DNA from: Chlorocebus sabaeus
Taxonomy: Eukaryota > Chordata > Mammalia > Primates > Cercopithecidae
Assembly: GCF_047675955.1 (NCBI RefSeq)
Contig: NC_132904.1
Coordinates: 931,501-995,500 of the forward strand
Direction: 5' to 3'
Length of the DNA stretch: 64,000 bases
The position numbers and the translations under genes are program-made. The notes below the pieces were generated by a model. The model was given only the letters and a program-made list of their open reading frames with translations. It was not told where the DNA came from and ran no database searches. This document shows positions 12,201 to 24,200 of the stretch, piece after piece; the stretch's first letter is position 1, and each line of letters starts with the position of its first letter.

Positions 12201-15200
12201 CCACCAGCACACAGACCCCAACCACTCCACCAACACCTATCACCACCACCACTACAGTGACCCCAACCACAACACCCACCACCACCACCACAGAGACCCC
12301 AACGCCAACACCCACCACTACCACTACAGTGACACCAACCCCGACACCTACAACCACAGAGACCCCAACGCCAACACCTACCAACACAGTGACACCAACC
12401 CCAACACCCACCAGCACCCAGACCCCAACTTCAACACCAATCACCACCACCACCACGACGGCAACACCAACCCCAACACCCACCAGCACACAGACTCCAA
12501 CCCCGACACCCATCACCACCACCACGACAGGGACACCAACCCCAACACCCACCAGCACACAGACCCCAACCTTGACACCCATCACCACCACCACCACGAC
12601 AGCGACACCAACCCCAACACCCACCAGCACACAGACCCCAACCTCGACACCCATCACCACCACCACAACAGCGACACCGAGCCCAACACCCACCAGCACA
12701 CAGACCCCAACCCCGACACCCATCACCACCACCACGACAGTGACACCAACCCCAACACCCACCAGCACACAGACCCCAACCTCGACACCCATCACCACCA
12801 CCACCACGACAGCGACACCAACCCCAACACCCACCAGCACACAGACCCCAACCCCGACATCCATCACCACCACCACCATGACAGCGACACCAACCCCAAC
12901 ACCCACCAGCACACAGACCCCAACCTCGACACCCATCACCACCACCACAACAGCGACACCAAGCCCAACACCCACCAGCACACAGACCCCAACCCCGACA
13001 CCCATCACCACCACCACCACGACAGTGACACCAACCCCAACACCCACCAGCACACAGACCCCAACCTCGACACCCATCACCACCACCACCACGACAGCGA
13101 CACCAACCCCAACACCCACCAGCACACAGACCCCAACCCCGACATCCATCACCACCACCACCATGACAGCGACACCAACCCCAACACCCACCAGCACACA
13201 GACCCCAACCTCGACACCCATCACCACCACTACTACGGTGACCCCAACCCCAACACACACCAGCACACAGACCCCAACCCCGACACCCACCAACACACAG
13301 ACCCCAACCACTCCACCAACACCTATCACCACCACCACTACAGTGACCCCAACCACAACACCCACCACCACCACCACCACAGAGACCCCAACCCCAACAC
13401 CCACCACCACCACTACAGTGACACCAACCCCAACACCTACCAACACAGTGACACCAACCCCAACACCCACCAGCACACAGATCCCAACCTCAACACCCAT
13501 CACCACCACCACCACGACAGCGACACCAACCCCAGCACCCACCAGCACACAGACCCCAACCTCAACACCCATCACCACCACCACCACGACAGCAACACCA
13601 ACCCCAACACCCACCAGTACACAGACCCCAACCCCGACATCCATCACCACCAGTACCACGGTGACCCCAACCCCAACACCCACCAGCACACAGACCCCAA
13701 CCCCGACACCCACCAGCACACAGACCCCAACCACTCCACCAACACCTATCACCACCACCACTACTGTGACCCCAACCACAACACCCACCACCACCACCAC
13801 AGAGACCCCAACCCCAACACCCACCACCACCACTACAGTGACACCAACCCCGACACCTACAACCACAGAGACCCCAACCCCAACACCCACCAACACAGAG
13901 ACACCAACCCCAACACCCACCAGCACACAGACCCCAACCCCTACACCCATCACCACCACCACCACGACAGGGACACCAACCCCAACACCCACCAGCACAC
14001 AGACCCCAACCCCGACACCCATCACCACCACCACCACGACAGCGACACCAACCCCAACACCCACCAGCACACAGACCCCCACCCCGACACCCATCACCAC
14101 CACCACCACGACAGGGACACCAACCCCAACACCCACCAGCACACAGACCCCAACCCCGACACCCATCACCACCACCACCACGACAGGGACACCAACCCCA
14201 ACACCCACCAGCACACAGACCCCAACCCCGACACCCATCACCACCACCACCACGACAGCGACACCAACCCCAACACCCACCAGCACACAGACCCCTACCC
14301 CGACACCCATCACCACCACCACCACGACAGCGACACCAACCCCAACACCCACCAGCACACAGACCCCAACCTCGACACCCATTACCACCACCACCATGAC
14401 AACGACACCAACCCCAACACCCACCAGCACACAGACCCCAACCCCGACACCCATCACCACCACCACCACGACAGCGACACCAACCCCAACACCCACCGGC
14501 ACACAGACCCCAACCCCAACATCCATCACCACCACTACCACGGTGACCCCAACACCAACACCCACCAGCACCCAGACCCCAACCCCGACACCCATCACCA
14601 CCACCACCACGACAGTGACTCCTACCACAACACCCACCAGCACACAGACCCCCACCCCGACACCCATCACCACCACCACCACGACAGTGACTCCAACCAC
14701 AACACCCACGAGCACACAGACCCCCACCCCAACACCCATCACCAGCACCACCACGACAGCGACACCAACCCCAACACCAACCAGCACACAGACCCCAACC
14801 TTGACACCCATTACCACCACCATGACAACGACACCAACCCCAACACCCACCGGCACACAGACCCCAACCCCGACACCCATCACCACCACCACAACAACAG
14901 TGACCCCAACCACAACACCCACCAGCACACAGACCCCCACCCCAACACCCATCACCAGCACCACCACGACAGCGCCACCAACCCCAACACCCACCAGCAC
15001 ACAGACCCCAACCTCGACACCCATTACCACCACCACCACGACAACGACACCAACCCCAACACCCACCGGCACACAGACCCCAACCCCGACACCCATCACC
15101 ACCACCACAACAGTGACCCCAACCCCAACTCCCACCAGCACACAGACCCCAACCCCGACACCCATCACCACCACCACCACGACAGCGACACCAACCCCAA

Positions 15201-18200
15201 CACCCACCAGCACACAGACCCCAACCCCGACACCCATCACCACCACCACCACGACAGCGACACCAACCCCAACACCCACCGGCACACAGACCCCAACCCC
15301 AACATCCATCACCACCACTACCACGGTGACCCCAACACCAACACCCACCAGCACCCAGACCCCAACCCCGACACCCATCACCACCACCACCACGACAGTG
15401 ACTCCTACCACAACACCCACGAGCACACAGACCCCAACCCCGACACCCATCACCACCACCACAACAACAGTGACCCCAACCACAACACCCACCAGCACAC
15501 AGACCCCCACCCCAATACCCATCACCAGCACCACCACGACAGCGACACCAACCCCAACACCCACCAGCACACAGACCCCAACCTTGACACCCATTACCAC
15601 CACCACGACAACGACACCAACTCCAACACCCACCGGCACACAGACCCCAACCCTGACACCCATCACCACCACCACAACAACAGTGACCCCAACCACAACA
15701 CCCACGAGCGCACAGACCCCCACCCCAACACCCATCACCAGCACCACCACGACAGCGACACCAACCCCAACACCCACCAGCACACAGACCCCAACCTCGA
15801 CACCCATTACCACCACCACCACGACAACGACACCAACCCCAACACCCACCGGCACACAGACCCCAACCCTGACACCCATCACCACCACCACAACAGTGAC
15901 CCCAACCCCAACACCCACCAGCACACAGACCCCAACCCCGACACCCATCACCACCACCACAACAGTGACCCCAACCCCAACACCCACCAGCACACAGACC
16001 CCAACTCCGACACCCATCACCACCACCACTACAGTGACCCCAACCCCAACATCTACCAGCACACAGACCCCAACCCCGACACCCATCACCACCACCACTA
16101 CGATGACGTCAACCTCAACACCTACCACTACAAGCATGGAGACCCCCAACCCCACAAGCACAGCACCCATTTCTGAGTCAACCACATCCAAACCCCCACC
16201 TGAGTCCTCAACCCCTCAGATATCTCGGTCCACCTCTTCCCCTCCCACGGAGTCAACCACCCTTTTGAGTACTGCACCACCTACCATTGAGACAACCAGC
16301 ACGGCCCCACCCTCCACACCCACGTCACCTACAGCCACCACGACGGGAGGCCACACGCCGTCTCCACTGCCCAGCACCACCATGGCCCCTCCAGGTAAGC
16401 AGAACTGCTCAGTTCCTCCAGCCTGGGATGCTTCCTCCTCCCCTTCAGCCAGACAGGACTGTCCCAGGAAGGCTCAAGGCAGGGTCTGGGCATCTCTCTG
16501 CCCACCAAGCATGGTTACTGTGTGGCAGGAGCTGCTGACACTGTCCAGTGATGGGCAGTGAAGCCAAAGGCCACCCCGCTGCTTGCCCATATGACGGCCT
16601 TCTTAGAAGTCACTGACACCAGCCAGTGCTGGGCAGTGGAGTCAAAGGCCACCCCGCTCGCCCATGGGACAGCCTTCTTCAGGGGCCCACTGCTGTGTGA
16701 TGTGGTGCTGTGGGAGCCCACCAAGGCTGGGGGGCAGAGAGAGGCTGCCAGTGAGGTGCCTGCAGGTCCTCCTGCTTCTGGCTGTACCCCCTCCTCGGGG
16801 CCTCTTTCCGGCAGATGGCGTGCCACAGCCAGTGCCTTCTGGACAACTCTTGCTGGCAGTCAGCTTGGCCAGCAAGCTGTGTTGCTGCTGGAGCACCAGG
16901 TCATCTACGGGCTCTTGTGACACTCGGCTGTGGTGATGCTGGCCCTGTCGCTCCACCCTGCCTGGTGACTCAGAACCTGGGAGGTGGGCGCGAGGCCCTG
17001 GTCCTCCAGTTCTGCCACCCAGTCGGCTGTCTGGCCCCCCTGCAGCTGGGGAGTGGCGGTTGGGACCCTGCAGTGTCTGAGATGCGCAATGTCTCAGCCC
17101 TCACTGGTGTCTCCTGCTCTCACAGGCACCCCCACTCACAGTACCACGACCGGGTCATCTTCACCCACCACCCCCAGCACTGTGCAGACGACCACCACCA
17201 GCGCCTGGACCCCCACGCCGACCCCAATCTCCACACTCAGCGTCATCACGACCACAAGCGTGACGCCGCACTTCTCCACCCTGATTAAATGCTGTGTCCT
17301 GAACGACACTTTCTACGCACCAGGTGCTCAGGCTGTTCACATCCTGGGCTCGGGCAGCCGAGGCTGGTTTTGGTCCCGGCATGTACCGGTGCTCAGGCGC
17401 CAGGGCTATCGCTGTGGGAGCATCTCAGGAGGTGGCAGCTGTCGAGGGTGGCTGTGTCCAGGGCATAGCTTCCCTTGGGTGGCCTCTGTGGGGACCTCCA
17501 TGCAGTCCAGCGGCTAGCCCTGCCTCCGGGCGGTGTGGTCATGGGTCTGTCTCCCTTTGCAGGTGAGGTGGTGTACAACGGCACACATGGAGACACCTGC
17601 TATTTCGTGAACTGCTCACTGAGCTGTACCTTGGAGTTCTATAACTGGTCCTGCCCATCCACGCCCTCCCCAACGCCCACCCCCTCCAAGTCGACGCCCA
17701 CGTCTTCCAAGCCATCGCCCACGCCCTCCAAGCCAACGCCCAGCACCACCAAGCCCCCTGCGTGCCCAGACTTTGATCCTCCCAGACAGGTCAGTGGGCT
17801 GCAGGTGGCTTTGTCCCCACAGCACTGAGTGCGGCATATCCGGGCACCCAAGGCCCCAGGCACCACTTCCTGCTGGTCGTCTGAGGGCTGAGGCCTCCTG
17901 CAGCCCCTTGGGTGCGGGGTCTGCCAAGCCCTCCACCTTTTCACTGTGCCCTGCCGCGCCCCGCCGTGCCTGGCAAGGTGGCTGGCTGCAGTGAGGTCCT
18001 TGGAAGCCACCTCGGCCTCCAGCCTCCTGGCTCAGTACCCGCCCCTCCTGAGCACAGACCACCCCGTCTGGTGCCGGTCTCACTGACCGCCCCTTGCCTC
18101 CTGTCCCCAGGAGAACGAGACTTGGTGGCTGTGCGACTGCTTCATGGCCACGTGCAAGTACAACAACACGGTGGAGATTGTGAAGGTGGAGTGTGAGCCG

Positions 18201-21200
18201 CCGCCCATGCCCACCTGCTCCAACGGCCTCACCCCCGTGCGCGTCAGCGACCCTGACGGCTGCTGCTGGCATTGGGAGTGCGACTGTGAGTCCCGGGCCC
18301 CCAGGCCCTCCCCGCATCTCCTGCCCTCTCCGTGGGTGAGGGCTGCAGGGCCCATCTCCCAGGGGCAGAAGGGTTGAGGCTCCTTGGGCACAGACCCCAC
18401 TGCGGTGTTCACTGAGGCTGGGTGACTTCTGAGGGTCTCCTCAGCCCTGCTTTTGCCTCATTGGTGGGGAGGGCCTGGGTAGGTGGAGGGCTTGCCTGGT
18501 GGAGTTAGGGCCCCTCCCTGGGACAAGGGCGCTTCTGAGGCGAGAGGGGGCTGAGTTGAGGTTTGAACCCTGGTCCGTCCTGCAGAACGGGCTGCTGTGG
18601 GTGCACCAGGGCCAGTGCAGCTCAGACGTCCCCGAGCCCACGCACAGGAGCGGGGTTTTCAGGCCCCAGCTTCCTGCTGGCTCTTCCTGACTGTGCCCCG
18701 GCCCAGCTCTTGCACCCGACCCCGGCTGAGGGGCACAGGCGGCACGGCTCACTCTGGCTCCCTCGCAGGCTACTGCACGGGCTGGGGGGACCCGCACTAT
18801 GTCACCTTCGACGGACTGTACTACAGCTACCAGGGCAACTGCACCTACGTGCTGGTGGAGGAGATCAGCCCGTCCGTGGACAACTTTGGAGTTTACATCG
18901 ATAACTACCACTGTGACCCCAACGACAAGGTGTCCTGCCCCCGCACCCTCATCGTGCGCCACGAGACCCAGGAGGTGCTGATCAAGACCGTGCACATGAT
19001 GCCCATGGAGGTTCAGGTAGGCACAGCGTGGCCACGGGAGGCTGGCACGGAGGTGGGCGCTGACATGGGCCCCAATGCAGCCCGGTTCCCCAGGGGCCAG
19101 AGGACTGGGCTGCGGGGGTGCCCAGGCACAGCCTCTCCCAGAACCAGGCTGGAAGGTGGGATGGGGTGGGCGCCTGGCTCCAGGACCCATCAGCTCTGCC
19201 CTCCAGGTGCATCCTGGGCCCCTCAAGCCCTGACACGCATGCCACACTGGGCACAGTCTCTACAGCAGAAGCTGCCTCCTGAGGACAGAGGGACAGGGCT
19301 CTGCACACCCTTGACTGAGACGCCCCTAGTTGCAAGGGAGTTATTGGTTCTGAGGCTCAGGAGGCCCCAGGAGCCTGCGCGGGGCTCCACAGTCCCCAGG
19401 TGCTCCCAGGAGAGCTCCTTCACTGGCTCACCCATGGGACCGGGGTCTGGTTAGGAGCAGCGGAGTAGGAGCAGGAAAGGGGGCAGAAAAGGGGGGTAGG
19501 CAGGGCCCTCTCCCTGCATGTGTAGGTCAGAGAGCAGGCGGGGTGGGGCAGCCCTGGAGCTCTCCCAAGGAGAGGACTGAGGCAGCTCCGCGGTGTGTCG
19601 GCCGCAGGTGCAGGTGAACAGGCAGGCGGTGGCAGTGCCCTACAAGAAGTACGGGCTGGAGGTGTCCAAGTCTGGCATCAACTACGTGGTGGACATCCCC
19701 AAGCTGGGCGTCCTCGTCTCCTACAATGGCCTGTCCTTCTCCGTCAGGCTACCCTACCACCGGTTTGGCAACAACACCAAGGGCCAGTGTGGTGAGTTCC
19801 GTGGCCCCCATGGCTCCCGAGGCCCCCCAAGGCCCCCACAGCTCCCGTTACCCCCCTGTCCTACCCCAGGGCGGGCGGCTGGACCAGGCTGAGGCTGAGG
19901 CTGTGTGTAAACACCCACAGGCCTGCTGTGGGCCTCTTGCCTCTCTGCTCGGGGGTGCTGTGGCCATCACCCGGGTTCAGTCCCTGTGAGGAGCCAACAG
20001 GAAGGGGCCTAGTCTCTGCCCTTGACCCCAGCTGGCCGGTCCTGGGCATCTGGGCTGGAGAAGGGCAGGGCTTGCCCTGTCTGCAACATGGCCTCTCTCA
20101 CTGATACAGGCACCTGCACCAACACCACCTCTGACGACTGCATTCTGCCCAGCGGGGAGATCGTCTCCAGCTGTGAGGCTGCAGCCGACCAGTGGATAGT
20201 GAACGACCCCTCCAAGCCACACTGCCCCCACAGCAGCTCCACGACCAAGCGCCCGCCCGTCACTGTGCCCGGGGGCAACAAAACGACCCCACACAAGGGC
20301 TGCACCCCATCTCCCCTCTGCCAGCTCATCAAGGACAGGTGACCCTGCCCGGGCCTGCCTGCGGCCGTGACACCAACAAGCTGAGGGCCTCTGTGCCCCA
20401 GCCCCCAGCTCTTGCAAAGAGGAAGGAAGCAGTGCATGGGGCCTGGCACTGGGGCTGGGAAGGCAGGAGGCCACGGAACCAGGGCCAGGAGCTAGGTCGC
20501 CGTGGTGTCCAGGACCCGGGTCGTTGGGTTCCACAGGGCGAAGCTGCCATGTCTGGCATGCCTGCGCCTTTACTGAACTCCATACTCTCCCGGCTCCTGG
20601 GAAGGTGCAGGGCTGGCCGAGTGTGAGACTCAGAGTAGACCAGTCAACCCAGGACAGAGCTCAGGGCTGATATTGGGAGGCAGATTTGGGCTTTGACAGA
20701 GGGGGGTGCTTCTAATCTGGCAGCCATGGGGTTCAGCACCCCGTCCCTGGAAGTATAGGGGCCAAGTACAGGCTGGGTGTCCGTCTGCCACGGTTGTTGG
20801 AGGGGCTCCTGAAGCTGATGACCACATAGACATGGCTTCTATCTGGGAGCCGGGCTGCAGAGCCACCTTGCTCGCCCATCCCTTGGTCTGTCCCTGACCC
20901 GTCCCCCGGCTGGCCTGTCCCTTGACCCTCTGTCGGCCACAGACGCCTCTCTGGTGGGTGCCGGACTCCAGGAGGACGGTCCGGGCAGAGATGCTGGGGT
21001 AGGGAGTAAGGGAGAGGCAGCTGCCACCTGAGTGTGACCTGTGCCTCTCCCTGCGCAGCCTGTTTGCCCAGTGCCACGCGCTGGTGCCCCCACAGCACTA
21101 CTACGACGCCTGCGTGTTCGACAGCTGCTTCGTGCCGGGCTCGAGCCTGGAGTGCGCCAGTCTGCAGGCCTACGCAGCCCTCTGCGCCCAGCAGGGCGTC

Positions 21201-24200
21201 TGCCTCAACTGGCGGAACCACACGCATGGGGCCTGCTGTAAGTGTCCATCTGCCCCTGCCCTGGAGCTGGGGACCTGCAGGCCAGACGTGGTCTCTAGGC
21301 TCTGCCGGGTGCTGTGCCCAGCCTGAAGCTAGACCCAGGTGGGCTGTGGCCAGGGATGCAGAGATGGTGGGTGTGAGACCAGGGCTGGGGCCATGGAGTA
21401 GGGAAGGCTGAGCTGGAGGAACTGAGGTGCTGGGGGTTCTGCCAGTGTCACTAAATGCAACTGGGTGCCCACCACCTGGCTCGGGACAACTGTGAGGGCA
21501 GAGGCTGATGCCCCAGGCAGCTAGCCACCCTCCTCTGTGTGTGGGGCACTAGGCAGCTGTCACTCAAGGGGGTCCAGGCTCCTCCGCCTGACATGAGGCA
21601 GCCCTCTGACCCCTGCCCCTGTCCTGCAGTGGTGGAGTGCCCGTCTCACAGGGAGTACCAGGCCTGTGGCCCTGCAGAAGAGCCCACGTGCAAATCCAGG
21701 TATGTTGCTTGAGGGTCCACCAGGACCGTGGGCTTGCCCTCTGCAGTGTGGAGGGTGGCATCATCTGGGCATAGCAGTCCCGCCTGCCAGCTCCCCAGCC
21801 CCACCCCACCTGTCTGACGATGCCCTCCCGCCCCCAGCTCCTCCCAGCAGAACAGCACAGTCCTGGTGGAAGGTTGCTTCTGTCCTGAGGGCACCATGAA
21901 CTACGCCCCTGGCTTTGATGTCTGCGTGAAGACCTGCGGTAGGCCACCCACTCACGCTGTCCCCTGCTGCCTCCCTCCCGCCGCCTCCTGGGTGTCCACA
22001 GAGGCTGGGAGCAGGAGGCTGACCACCCCCCACCCCTGCTCCCTGCTACACAAGGACTCTGCTAACACAACTTGTTTCTTCCCTCTTCCTAGGCTGTGTG
22101 GGACCTGACAATGTGCCCAGAGAGGTAGGCCCCACCTTGGTGCTGGGGGATTCTCCCACAAATTCTAAATTCTGGGGAGTGAGGGATGGACATGAAAACG
22201 TAAAGCCTCAAAGATTGAGGAATGAGGTGATCTAAGTTCTGGATGGCTGAGTTGGCAGGGACATCACCCACTCACCCACCCATCCTTCCAACCACCCACT
22301 CATCCACCTATGTACCTATCTGCCCACTCACCTACCCCTCCATCCATCCCTCCACCTACCTAGTCATCACCCACTCATCTGTGCACCCACCCACCCACTC
22401 ATCTACCTACACATCCACCCACCCATCCATCCATCTATCTACCCACCCAGCCAGTCAGCCACCCACCCAACCATCCTTCTGTCCCTCCATTCATCTATCT
22501 GTCCTTTCATCCTTCCACCCACCTGGCCATCCACCCACCCATCCATCCACCATCCATGCATCCATCCCTCCATCCATCCCTCCATCCCTCCATCCACCCA
22601 TCCACCATCCCTCCATCCATCCATCCATCCACCCATCCATCCATCCACCCACCCACCCATGCATCCACCCACCCACCCAGCCATTCATCCACCCACCCAC
22701 TCATCCACCCATCCATCCACCCATCCATCCACCTATCCACCCATCCATTCACCATCCATCTACCATCCACCCACCCATCCATCCACCATCCATCCATCCA
22801 TCCATCCATCCACCATCCATCCACCATCCTCCCACCATCCTCCCACCCAGCCATTCATCCACCCACCCATCCATCCATCCACCTACCATCCACCTATTTA
22901 TCCATCCATTCTCCGTCCCTCCATTTACCACCCATTGGTCATATGATACTCTGTCTAGAAGCTCTGACACGACATCTTGGCCACTTCTGTGCTGCCCGTG
23001 CCTCCTACCTGTGGTAGCATCCATGTGGCTGATTCCTTAGCTAAATTCTGCACAAACCTGAGAGGCCTGAGTGGAGCATCTACCACGTGCCAAGCCCCTG
23101 CTGGCAGCTGCTGGTGAGCAGGTCATGGTCTTGTGGTATCAGTGAATGAGCAGCGACTGTCCTATCCCAGAACCTGCCTGGTGTGCTCAGGTTGACGTGA
23201 GGAGGGACGCGGTTTTCCCCCAGGATCCCTCAGCACTCTGTTCAGGGCAGCTGTTTCTCCCTACTGACCACAGCTGCAGCTCCAGGGCTGTGGTGCGGCG
23301 GGGCCTGCCTGGCACCTCCTGTCCTTTCTACTCACCCCTCTTTCCCTGCAGTTTGGGGAGCGCTTTGAGTTCGACTGCAAGAACTGTGTCTGCCTGGAGG
23401 GTGGAAGTGGCATCATCTGCCAGCCCAAGAGGTGCAGCCAGAAGTCTGTTACCCACTGTGTGGAAGATGGCACCTACCTCGCCACGGAGGTCAACCCTGC
23501 CGATACCTGCTGCAACATTACCGTCTGCAGTAAGGCCATCCCCTGGGGCCCGCACCACCTCTCGGAGGTGCACACATCCCCGTAGGCCGGGCTGCCTGCT
23601 GTCCCTTCTGTGGCAAGTGGGAAAACAGCTGGCTTGGGGGCCTCCGATGTGCCCCTTGAGAGGGCTTGGGAGGGGGCCGCTGGGCACAGTCCAGGCCTCC
23701 CTGCTGCAGGGCCTGACCTGGGTGGGGGGAGGGGACTCTTGGTGGTGCTGGGGGCCTGACCCTGTGCAGTGGCCCCGGGGGCTTTGCCTGTGAGGAGCCA
23801 CCCTCATGGCCGCATGCCCACCCTGTCTTCAGAGTGCAACACCAGCCTGTGCAAAGAGAAGCCCCCCGTGTGCCCGCTGGGATTTGAAGCGAAGAGCAAG
23901 ATGGTGCCTGGCAGGTGCTGCCCCTTCTACTGGTGTGGTAAGCAGAGTTGGTGGGCAGGGCAGGGGGAGGCTGCCGCCCGGGGTGGGGGGCTGGTGGGTG
24001 GGCAGGGGGGAGGCTGCTGCCCGGGGTGGGGGGCTGGTGGGCGGGCAGGGGGGAGGCTGCCGCCCGGGGTGGGGTGGGGTGGCTGTGGGGGATGGGCTTC
24101 CTCCTGGGGGCCTCAGATTCTGGGGACACAGATGGCTGCATGCTTGGCTGATGCACCCACCCCAGCCTTGAGCGCCCACTGGGTGTGCACCGGGAGTGGG

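Noticed and set aside
7513..16191. 2,892-codon open frame on the - strand across PTS2 (Val/Gly-rich)
   Set aside because: It is the complement of a stop-poor A/C repeat; the protein is only V, G, M, C variants, with no promoter, splice or domain. All units being multiples of 3 keeps any repeat frame open.
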